64,000 nucleotides of DNA. Origin: Mastigias papua (Eukaryota > Cnidaria > Scyphozoa > Rhizostomeae > Mastigiidae). Below, piece by piece: positions 14,701 to 26,330 of the stretch (the first letter of the stretch is position 1; each line of letters begins with the position of its first letter). The position numbers and the translations under genes were made by a program. The DNA is taken from assembly GCA_964019165.1 (NCBI GenBank), contig OZ025271.1, positions 3,620,501 through 3,684,500 of the forward strand, written 5' to 3'. Below the pieces are notes generated by a model, which was not told the DNA's origin, made no database searches, and saw nothing but the letters and a program-made list of their open reading frames with translations.

Positions 14701-15545
14701 ATTGGCTGCTTCACATTGGGTTAGAAACAAAAACAAAAAAAAACAACAATAAACTAAAAATTATGAATGATATAAATTTAGTTAAGATGTTCACTTAGAA
14801 GTCCATCAAATCTGGGTCAGTCCAATCTTTGTTTCGGCGGCAAAATATATAATAGGTGGACCGAATAGCAATGGCCATGACTTTTGAAACTAGACGTTTT
14901 TGATGTATTTCTGGTAAATCTAGACTTTTCAACAGATTGAATAGAGAATCGCAAGAACTGTCAAGTACACCTAAAGCACTCATAGACATGTTGATAAAAT
15001 TGATCTCCTGACACGATGTTGACAATGCAGTAATTAGGGGTCTGTACTTATTCAACTTTCGGTCACTGTTAATCTTAAGATTGCTCTCAAAACCTACTGT
15101 TAGTTCGAGGATATGTATTTTATTGTTATGCCTATTATGTAAGATAAGATCAGGTCTAAAGGTATCTCCAGTAATCAAGCTAGGAGATGGAAATGAAGGT
15201 AGGTCAGCGTAGATAGACCAATCTGTCAAATGTGATAGACTTTTTGAGAGGCATAAAGAGAACTGAATCGTGTCTCCAATTATATCTTCCATGATCAAGA
15301 TAGTGTTTGCAGCTCGATACTATATGTTGCAAGGTTTCTCTTTGTAGACAAAAGGAGCAAGAGGGTGATTCAGAAAGAGACCATTTATGAAGATTTTTCC
15401 TAGTGGCGAGAGTGTTGTTTAAGTATTTGACAGTAAAGTTAAATATATCTTTGGGTAGACTCTGTTGAACCTTAGACCACATAGATATAGTGCTAGACAG
15501 TGAGTATTTTAAGATAGATGAAATAACAAAACCTTGTGAAAGTAG
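14700..15545 (-). pseudogene. REL-endonuclease LINE fragment, copy 1
   Basis: Two overlapping minus-strand frames (15482-15204 and 15298-14795) give the C-terminus of a non-LTR element with a restriction-like endonuclease. A zinc knuckle, CSFCLQRETLQHIVSSC, is followed by GRYNWRHDSV, then by a RPDLIL...ILELTVGFE region that matches the PD-(D/E)xK pattern of R2/NeSL-type elements. One frameshift separates the two pieces. The reverse transcriptase is missing, so the copy is 5' truncated. Its tail motif (STYYIFCRRNK) recurs in the copies at 15.97 and 20.18 kb. Confidence 0.65.
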
Positions 15546-15618
15546 CTCATGGATGATTCAATCTTCATGCTTTGTTTGAATGGCTTTCAGTGCCTGCTTA
15601 CTGTTTCTATACTAATAT

Positions 15619-15675
15619 AACCCTAACCCTAACCCTAACCCTAACCCTAACCCTAACCCTAACCCTAACCCTAAT
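15619..15675. repeat. Interstitial telomeric array (CCCTAA)n
   Basis: About 9.5 perfect copies of CCCTAA on the plus strand (TTAGGG on the minus), the usual metazoan telomere repeat. It sits between two same-strand REL-endonuclease LINE fragments and is followed at 15676-15756 by a degenerate TTAATA repeat. The perfect repeats suggest recent origin. Confidence 0.95.
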
Positions 15676-15756
15676 AATATTACCTCATATTAATAATAGT
15701 ACCTCATATTAATATTAATATTAATATTAACATTAATATTAATATTAATATTAATT

Positions 15757-16300
15757 TTTTCTTCAAACTTCATCTCATATGATATTTAAGTCTACAAATA
15801 CAAATCTCGCTAACAGGTAATCTGTATTTGGCTGGCTTACAATACTACAATACTAGGTAATAGAACAAACAAACAAACAAAAAAAAAACTAAAAGAAAAT
15901 GAAAAAGCATACAATATGTAGAACAGTAAAGAAAGAAGTTATTAAACAGTATTAACTGTATATTCAATAACTGAGAAGCTCGGGGTTGCACCAGGATTTG
16001 TTTCTCATACAGAATATATAATATGTTGTTCGGATGATCATAGTAGATAGCTTGGAAACAATGAAATTGAGATTATGATTATCAAAGCCTAATTCAGTGC
16101 ACATTTTGAGAAAGGAATCTGATGACTGACCAAATATACCAAGGCAGCTCATGGAAAGATTAACAAATTCTATTGTATGATAGTCACTATTAATATTAAT
16201 CTTAATATTGATATTGATATTGATCTTAGTATTGATGAATTGCTTCTGTAGGATTGTACTTATAATCAAATCGAACACAAATACATTGCCACATATCTAT
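15757..16300 (-). pseudogene. REL-endonuclease LINE fragment, copy 2
   Basis: The minus-strand frame 16278-15964 ends with TTYYIFCMRNKSWCNPELL, the same C-terminus as copies 1 and 3. Its 3' untranslated region (about 15757-15960) is closely similar to that of copy 3 (about 20041-20170), including TCAAACTTCATCTCAT and AATACAAATCTCGCTAAC. The element 3' end therefore lies at about 15757, next to the TTAATA repeat and the telomeric array. Upstream protein is lost or replaced by an AT-rich simple repeat (translated as NININ). Confidence 0.65.
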
Positions 16301-16448
16301 TCATATCTAACTTTTCGAAAGGAAAACTATATATATTGACATAATACTAGGCCACTGCGAAGGAAAAGAGTGATATTCCATACACTTCCATGTGTACACA
16401 GTACGAGAATGCAAAACAAATATGAGGTAATAAACCCTAGGGAATCAC

Positions 16449-17093
16449 CTTTCAAGTCTGTTATCAATTGGTCCAACTCTTCTGTGCTTTTTACTTCCTT
16501 ATCCAGCTGCTTCAAGAGAGCTGTTATCTCCTTTCTTTCGATGCGCATATCTGCAATTCGATCTATTTCCTTTTCTGTACCAGCATTATCATCATCATCA
16601 TCATCATCATCATCATAAAACTTTGTGTAGCATTTAACATCTTCCAAAAGCTTACGAAATTCACTAAGTGGGCATGACATGCTCTGCGCAAGGGCATAGA
16701 AGGAGCTCCTCATTTCTCTCAAAGCGTCTATCTCCTCACTAATGCTTAATGAAATAGTCCTTTGAACCTTAGGCCGACATTTTGGAATCAGATCCACTCC
16801 GGAATACACCAAAATAAACATTAATATTGTTGTACTCCAGGAATCTTCCCTTCCAGAAATGATTCTGTCATGGAAGGAACGAACTGTTGGATTACTCTTT
16901 ATTGCACTTGGAATTGAATCCCACAATGCACTTCCACTTGCTTGGTCACTTTTCCATGTCTGGCTGTGAAACACCCGGTCCCATTGTCGTATGAAAGTCT
17001 TTTGCAAATAGTCAGGAACGGGACCCCAAAAAATTTTGCACCCCTTGACAAAATTTGCCTCTTCTTTTGACACACACATATTTGGCACTAGCT
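16449..17093 (-). CDS. DZIP3-like HEPN exon
   Basis: The minus-strand frame contains VPNMCVSKEEANFVKGCKIFWGP near its start, then WDSIPSAIKSN, a region around SGREDSWSTTILMFILVYSGV and a region around LSISEEIDALREMRSSFYA. I recognise this as a HEPN domain of the DZIP3-like type, common in cnidarian NLR-like and TIR-containing immune genes and thought to act in RNA binding or oligomerisation. The exon is framed by an acceptor with a polypyrimidine run (TTTTTTTCTAG) before 17093 and a donor AAAG|GTGATT after 16449, both in phase 1. A GAT expansion (about 16578-16615) makes a nine-aspartate tract after the domain, then a charged helical segment. Frame beyond 16449 is probably intron. Confidence 0.65.
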
Positions 17094-17112
17094 CTAGAAA
17101 AAAACTGAACAC

Positions 17113-17708
17113 ATTAACCCAATACCCTCAACTGTCCTACCACCCTGTCACCCTTCTACCCTGCCACCCTGATACTCTATCATCCTGCCCCCATTGGGTA
17201 CACTTGTACTGAAACCTGATTGTACACCATAGAAGGATTACTTCATTGAGATGAATACACATATTTATCTGTAGGAAAACCTTCAATAACCTTTAACCTA
17301 TTACAAATATTTCTATTTTGGCCTAAGATCATTTTCGCACTAATTTTCATCTACAAATGGCATAATTACGCCTGAAAAGTAAACCGAAAGTTCCAATCTT
17401 TTGATATGTTAAGGACATATCCGCACAAAAAATGTACAATCAAAATAGAAAAGAACATAATCTGAAAAGACTGTCTAGTTTATTCATCTGATCAACACCG
17501 ACGTAGTCCTCAGTATCAACTGTAGCCTCATTATCAATTCTGCATTTTGACGTAGCCCAGAAAGATTGAAGCTTTGATAAAACATAAAACGCGCAGAGTT
17601 TTCTTTTCTAATACAACTCAAAGAAGCAGAACATCTATATCCAGATGCTACGTGACACTTGCTTTAATCCTGGGTCATTGCTTAATAGCAAAGTCAATTA
17701 TAACTCTG
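17113..17708. other. Spacer, short CCACCCTG-type repeats
   Basis: About 17130-17200 has imperfect repeats of a CACCCTG-like unit. Otherwise no gene or terminal repeat is seen; it may be intron upstream of the HEPN exon. Confidence 0.4.
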
Positions 17709-19350
17709 GGTATGTATGTATGTATGTATGTAATAAATATTTAACGTGGCTACAAGGCTAAGCAAAAGCTTGTTTCCAACTTGGACCACAAAATAAATAA
17801 AATTTACAAGCTATATATCTATATAGGTTTAAGTAAAGAAAAGAAAAAAAAATATATATATAATGTCCATAAGTAATTAAAATATTGTCCAATTGTATTC
17901 TCCATAGTTATCTGATGGAAATTTGTCCATAAAGTATTTTTTACTTGCCACTTTGGACGATTCGAAGGTTCTGAAGTTTCTCAATGCTACAGGTAATGAG
18001 TTCCAAACTTTACTTCCATAGTAGCGAAAGGTCTTTAGAAAATAGCTTTCCTTGCGTCTGTTAGTAAATAGGTCCCCATTGCTAGACTGTCTAGGTTGTG
18101 CACCAATGAAATAGATTGGAACACTTCAGTGGGTAGGATGGGGCATCCCCTTTTATAATCTTGAACATCATGCAACTAGTGCTATGTTCAATTCTTTGAT
18201 GTAGCGGCAAACATTGAAGCTGGATAAACAAGGGTTTGCTATTGGTGCTCCTATTGACGTTCATTGTTACACGAGCGCAATATTTTTGAAGCTTTAACAG
18301 ACGATCTAATTGCGAAGCTTTCAAATTGTGTAAGAGTGATGAACAATAATCAAGATGGCTCAGTTCATGAGAATTAGCAACGGTCATCAAAACTGGACTG
18401 GGTAGATACAAACAAACTCTCTTAATTATTTGTATTCCAAAATTTTTCCGGCATAATTCGCGAGTATGTATTTCATAGTCGAAGGTAGTGTCCAAGGTGA
18501 AACCAATACATTTAAAGGACTTAACATAGTCAACATCACAATGAGCCAGCTGTAATTTCGGCTGGTCATCTGTCTGGATCATCTGCTTTTTTGATTTAAA
18601 AAGAAGAACTTTTGTTTTATTAGGATGAGGTATCAAATGATTATCCTTGGCATAGTCATTGATATGGTTTTAAGTATCCCGGATGGCATTGGTAACTTCC
18701 TCCATTGATCTTCCTTTGGACAAACATGTGGTATCATCAGCAAACATGCTGACTTCTGCGTTAATTGCTGAGTGGGAGTCATTGACATATACTAGGAATA
18801 GAACCTTGGGGGACTCCCATAGTAAGAAACGCTGGCCTTGATAAGGTTCCCCTAAAATCGACAACTTGCTGTCTATCGGAAAGCTATGAGTTGATCCATT
18901 TCAGAAACATGTCACTGGGATTCAACCAGTTAATTTTATTTGCCAGCACCCTGTGATTCACAGTGTCAAAGGCTTTGCGTAGATCAAGAAACAAAGCTCC
19001 AGAGATGTTGCCATTGTCCAAAGTTTCATAAATAGAATCAATTATATCTATTAGTGAAGTTGCTGTTGAATGAAAATGTCTAAAACGAGATTGCAGTTTA
19101 TAGAGCAAATCTTCTTGGACCAGAAAGGAATACAATGCATTGAAAACAATTCTTTCACATACCTTGCTCAAACAGTTAAGGACTGAGACTGGACGATAGT
19201 TGTAAACATTCTCTCGAGTTCCAGATGTGAATATAGGGATTACTCTTCCTTTCTTACATTCCTTGGGAAACATTCCATGCTCAAACGAATAATTAATCAA
19301 GCGTGATAGACAGGTGCAGAAGTTGTCAGATTTGCCCAACAATTTGACAA
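17709..19350 (-). pseudogene. L2/CR1-like LINE reverse transcriptase, broken
   Basis: Three minus-strand frames in order, 19342-18884, 18864-18670 and 18636-18091, carry reverse-transcriptase motifs: a YRPVSVLN segment, the A box ALFLDLRKAFDTVNHR and the C box FADDT. Motif spacing is that of CR1/L2/Jockey-type LINEs. Two breaks and a missing endonuclease show a 5'-truncated dead copy. The 3' end lies at the left, with an AT-rich 3' region and a (CATA)n tail at about 17709-17735, typical of microsatellite-tailed LINEs. Confidence 0.75.
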
Positions 19351-20040
19351 TTTGACATAAACTGCAATCGGGTAATTGGACGAGCTAAAATTGGGTAGGG
19401 TATGAAAACTTTTCCAACGACACTTGGGAAGTATGAAACATTGTGGAGAATTTTTGAGGAACATGAAATCCTTTAAAGAGAAAATCTAAAGGAACTCAAT
19501 TCAATGAATTGCAGAAGTCTATTGATCACATTATTTATATGTATCTAGTTGTCTGAGTTCCTCCAATAGCAATTTTTCTCTGATTTAAGTTATCTATGGT
19601 ATACTGTGTTATTGTAGTGCTCTTATTAGCAGACATGACAGCTGTGTCTTCAAATGAAGCTTCAAGCATAAATAAACTTTTTCATGAAAATTTTTCTACG
19701 TCTTATGTAACGAAATCTCACAAAGCATGATATTTACAATATTATGTACAAAGGCTTTCCCTGCAATATTTCCCAGCAAGTAATTTTGCAGAGCACATTG
19801 TCTATATGTCATCTTTCAAGTAGATGATAGTGGCAATTGTGACTTTAATAGTTGCATTGAAGAATTCTACCCTGAACTCCTTACAGGGTAGATAGCAACT
19901 GGGGTGTGAAGCTCATTATCTATTTCTCAATCGGGCATGAAAACTTTTGGACAAAAATTTTCATATTAACATCCTGGTACCCAGAGTTATAAATGACTGG
20001 CCTCCAATATGCGAAGTTTTGGGCTTTTATTTTCACATGC
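19351..20040. other. No gene seen
   Basis: AT-rich DNA between two LINE fragments, with no frame, exon signal or inverted repeat that I can defend. Confidence 0.4.
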
Positions 20041-20690
20041 ATTTTTTTCAAACTTCATCTCATATCATATTTAAATCTACAAATACAAATCTCGCTAACG
20101 GGTAATCTGTATCTGGTTGGCTTACAATATTACCATACTAGGAAATAGAAGAAAAAAACAAAAACAAAAAAATTAATAGGTAAGGAGCTCCGGATCACAC
20201 CATGGTTTGTTCCTCATACAAAATATGTAGTACGTTGTGCGTATGACTATGGTTGACAACTTTGAAATGATAAAGTTGAGATGGTGAGTGTCGATACCAC
20301 TGTCATTACACATTTTGAGAAACGAATTTGATGAAGTACCAAATATCCCAAGGCAGCTAATGCAGAGGTTTACGAATTTTATTTCCTTATAATCAGTGGC
20401 AAGATCAGATAGAAGGGGGCGATATTTGAGTTCTTTTCGATGAGAATTATTGTTTAAAATTAGTTTCGAAGCCGACAGTTAATTCTATGATGTACAGGAT
20501 ATTGTTGACAGAAGAATATCATGGCGAAGACTATTGCCAGTAACGATGCAGGGAGAAAGGTAGTCAGGGAGATCGACATATAGTTTTACATGTTGCAGGG
20601 TCTGCAGCGTTTCAGCGAGAAATTTTAAAGCAGAGTTATGTCTCCATGTGAAACGCCCTTCAGTTAGATACGTGTTGCAACCAGCAACAA
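20041..20690 (-). pseudogene. REL-endonuclease LINE fragment, copy 3
   Basis: The 3' end at about 20041 and 3' untranslated region match copy 2. Coding sequence ends at 20173 with a C-terminus equivalent to the TTYYIFCMRNK motif. Further upstream the frame 20742-20485 carries GRFTWRHNSALKF and VDLPDYLSPCIVTGNSLRHD, corresponding to the zinc-knuckle/endonuclease part of copy 1. Frames are shifted and the active-site proline-aspartate is degraded (SLRHD where copy 1 has TFRPD). The 5' side is cut off at an (AAT)n run at 20687-20712, itself the likely 3' tail of another LINE piece to the right (to about 20800). Confidence 0.6.
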
Positions 20691-20962
20691 TAATAATAAT
20701 AATAATAAAACGAATATTTATATAGGATAGACACTTCAACAATTACAATATTGCTGTCGTCACTGTGTGCCCTGTGTCCTATACCCTAAATGAAGTTAAG
20801 AGAGAAAGTATTACATTAAAAATATTAAAAACGCTGAAAAAATCTTAAAAGAACGACATCGAGAGAAGATAATGATTGTTACGCCATAAGTACTACGTCA
20901 CTTAAAATACTTTTTAAGTTGTTCATCAAATTCCTTATCCGCCTCTGTTTGTCGTATGTCTA

Positions 20963-21211
20963 ATGGCAGCTCATTGTATTAAGATTTATGGGAAGAATGA
21001 GCATGAAATAACTGCATTGGCCTCCACTGTGGAGATACTTTCAACTGATATAGGAGTGGATTTTGGGATCAAGAAGTGTGGCACACTAATTTTGAAGCGA
21101 GGAAAGGTGGTAAGATCTCATGGGATAGAATTGCCTAGTGGGGAAAAAATTAAGGAGATTAAAGAAACTGGATACTCCCCCGAAAAATTATCACAATTCG
21201 TCAAAAATTAA
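20963..21211 (+). pseudogene. Non-LTR reverse transcriptase fragment
   Basis: The plus-strand 82-aa frame reads IKIYGKNEHEITALASTVEI, then DIGVDFGIKKCGTLILKRGK and a KIKEIKETGY segment. This is the region just after the catalytic box in R2/NeSL-type reverse transcriptases, where the F.G..KC motif is conserved. The catalytic aspartates themselves are not included. It runs directly into a divergent unit of the 179-bp tandem repeat, so the RT piece and the satellite share a junction near 21171. Confidence 0.55.
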
Positions 21212-22395
21212 ATGCCAACTTCAAACAGATGAACTCTCTAAAAATGTGAAGAAAAATTCCAGTTATTTCGAAGCCTACTTTGAAATTAGAAGGGCAACTT
21301 AGCCAGTGTAGGGTCTGAGTCCTGATCATTTGTCTGAAATCTCCTCACATGTGTTAGTGTGCATATGATATTCTTACTATAAAACACACATCTGTAGCTG
21401 AAAGATATGCGCCATACCTTCCTGAGAAGTTTTAACTCGAATTATCATCATGTCGTTTCAAATTTATAGTATGGTATTGCCGGACAGTACTTTTCCGCAG
21501 GTATAATTTTCATTACATTATGCGTTTTTCAAAGAAGGGTTCTCCCATGAAAAGTTATCGGACATCAACAAAACTGAAATGCCAGCTTCAAATAGATGCA
21601 CTCTCTAGAGACATGAAGAGAAAATCAAAATATACTAACGTGTACTTTAAAATTAGCTGGGCGATTAAGCCGGTACAGGATCTGAGAGGCGCTAAAATAC
21701 GCGCTTTTCAACGGAGTGTTTTCCCCTAAAACAGTTATCAGAATTCAACAAACTTGAAATGCTAGCTTCCCAAACATGCGCTCTTTACGTATGCGAAGAG
21801 AAAATCAACTAATATTAATGTGTACTGTAAAATTGACTGGGCGACTAAACCGGAATAGGATCTGAGACGTGGTTGAATACGTGTTTTTCAAAGGAAGGTT
21901 CCCCCCCGGAAAGCAATTACAATTCAATAAAACTGAAATACCAGCTTCCCACACATGTACTCTCTAGAGATATCAACAAAAATCATATCATATTAACGCA
22001 TACTTAAAAATTAGCTGGGAAACTAAACCGGTATAGGATAAGAGAGGTGCTAAAATACGCGCTTTTCAAAGGAGTGTTTCCCCCAGAAAGCTATCAAAAT
22101 TCAACAAAATTGAAATGCCAACTTCCCACAATTGTACTCTCTAAAGATATGAAAATAAAATCAAATTTTATTAATGTGTACTTTAAAATTAGATGGGCGA
22201 TTAAGCCTATATAGGATCTGAAACGGGGTTATATACGCATTTTTCAAGGGAGGGTTTCCTCTATGAAAAGTTATCAGAATTCAACAAAATTGAAATGACA
22301 GCTTCCCACACATGCGCTCTCTAAGTATACGAAGAGAAAATCAAATTATATTAACGCGTGGTTTAAAATTAGCTGGGCAACTAAACTGATACAGT
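21171..22395. repeat. Satellite with a unit of about 179 bp
   Basis: Near-identical landmarks (GCGTTTTTC or GCGCTTTTC) occur at 21522, 21701, 21881, 22059 and 22237, giving unit lengths of 179, 180, 178 and 178 bp. The last unit ends near 22395. A diverged part-unit is at 21171-21325, with unrelated DNA at 21326-21521. Shared internal landmarks include GAAATGCCAGCTTC, GAGAAAATCAA and TTAGCTGGGCGA. Units differ by scattered substitutions, as in an older array. Short open frames inside are not conserved between units. Confidence 0.85.
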
Positions 22396-22625
22396 ACTCG
22401 GATTAGGACATACAGTAGAAACGTTGACGCGGCTCGGAGTAGGCGATGCTAAAGAAGAAAATTTCGACCTAAAAAGCGCACTGAAACACGTTGAAATGCA
22501 CATATTTATATAAAACGACTGTTCTACTGCTGATTAATACATTCTGTATTGAAGTTTGCTGTTAACGTTCGACAAACCAGCAATAAATAGTCAAGTGATA
22601 TTCTTAGGCCAGTCTGGAAGTTTAC

Positions 22626-22903
22626 CTTAAATTCACTGCAAACTGACCGTAAACTGGAGATCGATCGGTGATACTGCCTTCTACATCTGCATCTAAATCA
22701 TTCAATGATTCCACAGATACTTCATTGGAATAAGAGTCAAACACGTTATGCGATATGAATCTTTGTTTACAAGCCTGAGAAGAGGCAAACCACGCGAGAG
22801 CGGAAGGTATCTCGTGAGAACTAGTCAACTGTGTGTACGAGTAAACTTTTCTATTTTGGGCTCCAATCTCTTTGACAATGGAGGGAAATGAAGGCAAAAC
22901 CAA
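22626..22903 (-). CDS. Exon-like open frame, unknown product
   Basis: The minus-strand frame contains SHEIPSALAWFASSQACKQR and then a SVESLNDLDADVEGS segment with mixed, non-repetitive composition. It ends at a donor AAG|GTAAAC after 22626, and a pyrimidine-rich stretch with a possible acceptor CAAAG lies near 22870. I do not recognise the protein. It may be one exon of a host gene or chance. Confidence 0.25.
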
Positions 22904-23254
22904 AACAGTATATTTGGCAGAGTATTTAACTTACAAATAACAGTATGTATAAACTCACTTTAAACTGTCCAGCACTGTAAATGTTGGTTTTTGGCTTTAT
23001 CTGCTTATGAAAGCATGGAAGACTGCAAGCACGGGTAGTTCCAAAGAATCATGAATGTAAACAATGGTCAGCCTGTTTATAACGGGCGAGAATTTAGAAA
23101 ACAAAAGATGCAGACAGTCTAATTGTAGTCTCCTGTTTGCACCTCATTCCCGAGCGGCTCTTAACAATACAAGGTAATATGTAAGGAACATAATAGATCA
23201 GAAACATGAAAAGCAATGGTTCTATGAATTTGTAAACGGTACTGATGATGAATG

Positions 23255-23726
23255 CCCAGGGGGTACTCCCTACTTCACTATACGGGGGATCTGTGTCAAT
23301 ATTTGGGACCTGGAATTTCACAACAATAATTTGGAGTCTGTGAATTACGGCTTTACAAAGAATCAATATTTGGGATTTGAGATTTACAGCCGAAGAGAAA
23401 TTCAATATTTGGGATTTGAGAATTGACAACGAAATTATAAAAGAAGAACAAAGCCTTGTCAACCAATGTTTTTTATCAACTAGTGCAAACAATTTTATCA
23501 GTTGAAATAAATAGTCTTAAGTTTTAAGTCTCAGTATTAAGAGCAATTTATTTCCAATTTTATGGACATGGTAGTCCGAAATATGTTACAATATTTAGGG
23601 TCTCGAAAGTTTGAGGCTGTTTGGGGTTCCTCAAAACTGTGACTCGATATTTGGGGGTCAGCAACAAATTACTGAAATGGACCCTTCTATAGAGATATAC
23701 GGAGTACCCCCGCCCCCTCTCCTGGG
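23255..23726. mobile_element. hAT-type MITE with 8-bp duplication
   Basis: The ends are inverted, CCCAGG...GGGGGTACTCC on both sides (the right copy has extra G/C-rich bases inside). The 8-bp GATGAATG flanks both ends at 23247-23254 and 23727-23734, the duplication length of hAT elements. The interior has about three diverged copies of a CAATATTTGGGATTTGAG unit. It has no coding capacity. Confidence 0.7.
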
Positions 23727-23734
23727 GATGAATG

Positions 23735-24240
23735 AACATTATGACAAGCTATGTTCCAGTGTATTTTTAGATAAACAATTTTTAGATGTGTTTTCACAGG
23801 AATTGTATACTGTAGATTCTACAATACTTCACCATTTCTGGATGTCGATAAGATAACCTTTGCTCTTCACTTTCTATCGTCTTTTACGCGTTTTGATTGG
23901 TATGTGAGGATGTAGGGAAAATTGCTTTTGCTGTTGAATAGTTCATATGTTTAAGTAAGTATATGAATGCTGTTCTCTTTTATTCACGTATTCCTAGCTG
24001 AGCAAGAGTAGAATATTTGCTTAGCGTCTCATTTTGCCCCCGAATTACCCTAAGCAAATGAGCTGATTGGCTCAAAACTTGCCCTCCCTTTCAATATGAA
24101 CCTAATGCATGACGGTTTGATTATTTTTATTCTGGTATATCACACTATATTTTACAGCTGAAGAGAATTGACAGTCTATTAGATTGACTATGTAAACATT
24201 CTCGCAAGATAGTGACGCAAGGTATGCTATGAAACAACAA
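23735..24240. other. No gene seen
   Basis: AT-rich spacer; short frames only. Confidence 0.4.
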
Positions 24241-24249
24241 ACCAAGACC

Positions 24250-26330
24250 AACAACAACAATAACCTTACCAGGAGTCGTTTGTAATACCGATCATCAGAA
24301 ACGTATCTCAGATATTACGCTTAGATTTAAAAAGCTGCATAAGACAACTGCTCCACTGAGACTAGACCTCTCAATTGTTGATAATCAATATAGAGTGCAA
24401 CTTGTTTATAGATGTATGTCGCTGTTAGCATGTGAAGAAGACAAATTACCATGTATATTATGGGTAGAATGTAAACACATAGTACCTCAAACAACAAATG
24501 CAACCATTACGAAAAGAGATCATTCTCGGACCAGTTGAATATTACTTGACACTTTAGTTGACAATGAAAACAGAACAAAAATAGAATCTAGACCGAGTAA
24601 AAGCATTGCGAAACTAATGCTTATAAGCAGCAGAGTGCAGATGTTCAAAGGTTGCTAAGGAAGATAAAACAAATAATATAAATGTTATGTGCCAGACAAT
24701 TGAATCGAATTCAGTAGCAAATTCGACTAAAGAGCTCTATCAAGATTTTGAAAGTTGACAAGACAGTTTAGATAGTTAAGGATGAAATTAAAATTTTCTT
24801 AGGGACAGGTCATTAATTACTTGTGGGGAGGGGGTGGAATACATTCTCATATATTTGATGGAATTTTCATCCCCCCTCTCAGATTTATGTAAATATTTTG
24901 ATCCCCACTCCAGGATTTCAGAAGAAGCTCCTTAGTACTTACCTTGAAATGCTCTTTATTTTTCATCCCCCTCCCTCTCAGTGTACAGAATTTTGGTCCT
25001 CCTCCCAGGTGTTTTCCACTCCCTCCCCTGGAAGAATTAATGACCGGTCCCTTAGTGAAGGAAGTATTTTAAAAAATAAATGGAAAAGACGCTGCAAAGA
25101 GTTGTACAATAATAATGGAATTATAGAAGCAAGCCATCTAACAGGCCCTTGTAAATTTCACAAGAAGAGCCGCTATCAACATCCGCAGAGTTTGAACAAG
25201 CTATGAAGGAGATAAAAATGAGCAAATTCCGGGGTATGCTGATATTGCAGCAGAATTCATAAAGAACGCGAGAGAAAATACAAAAGTATAAAAATATTTT
25301 TATCAACTGTGTATCACAATATGAAAGAGAAGTTATGGCCTGATGACTGGACAAAGTCTGTTTTCGTACCATTTCCAAAGAAATGTGACATTTATAAATG
25401 CTGCAATAACTGACCTATAGCTCTCATTACTCAATGTAACAAAATACTGCTCAAAACACTAGTTGGAAGAATGAAAAGTCGCCTTGAAAAATAGATTGCA
25501 GAAGAATAACACGGATTTTGTCCAGGAAAAGGCCCAAGAGATCACATCTTACATTTGAAGGTGAAATCGAGAAAAACAGGGAACGGAGAAAAATCTATAT
25601 TTATGCTTCATAGACTATAGGAAGGCTTTTGATATGGTTGTGCATGAAATCCCATCGCATGGGATGATGAAAATGGACTGTCCGGTACACATTGTTATGC
25701 TAATTAAGAGTCTTTATGGACAATAATGGGGAGCAGTGAGAACAATTTGTGGTTGAGGGAATGGTTTAACATTGGACACGGAGTAAGATAGGGTTGTTTC
25801 CTCTCACCTCGTCTTTAATACATAGCCTGAAGCAATCGTGACATAAACACTGGGAAAATTTTAAAGGACTGTCAAAGTTGGAGAATGTGCCGTAGATAAT
25901 GTAGTTTTGATTGCTGGGTCAATGCAAGAGCTTCAGAAGTTAGTTAGCAAAACAGTATTAAAAAGTGAAGAGGCTAGACTTTAGATGAATGTAGAGAAGG
26001 CTTAATCAATGAAACTTGAAACTGATTGCCCATACATTGAAAGCTTAGTTATTAATTGAGAAGCACTTGAAGCTATCAGCCAGTGTACCTACTTAGGAGA
26101 AATGAGAGTCAATACATACGATCACTCAACAGAAATTAGAAAGAGAATCAGCATTGCAGAAAATGCTGTAGTTGCTTTCTCGCAAACGTAGAAAAGCAAT
26201 TCCATTCCCTTGAAGTCTAAAAAACGACTCATGTGTACATTGTTCTTCCCTACAGCGATATATGGTTCTGAATGTTGGGTTGTAAAGTGAAATGACACTG
26301 TGTTTGGGCCAGGTAACGAACTTGTCCTGT
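24250..26330 (+). pseudogene. Heavily decayed LINE reverse transcriptase
   Basis: Translating the plus strand gives recognisable but stop-riddled RT pieces: a WTKSVFVPFPKK segment at about 25350, a GFCPGKGPRDHI segment at about 25515 and a KAFD-like A box at about 25625. The YADD box is no longer readable. Upstream (24250-24800) is compatible with the endonuclease-RT linker. At least ten in-frame stops make this an old copy, L1/RTE-like by motif order. It is interrupted by a MITE at 24802-25051. Confidence 0.5.
24802..25051. mobile_element. PIF/Harbinger-type MITE
   Basis: Terminal inverted repeats GGGACAGGTCATTAATT (left) and the complement of GGGACCGGTCATTAATT (right) are flanked by TTA at 24799-24801 and 25052-25054, the duplication typical of PIF/Harbinger. 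Size is 250 bp and it is non-coding. It sits inside the decayed LINE, so it is younger than that LINE. Confidence 0.75.
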
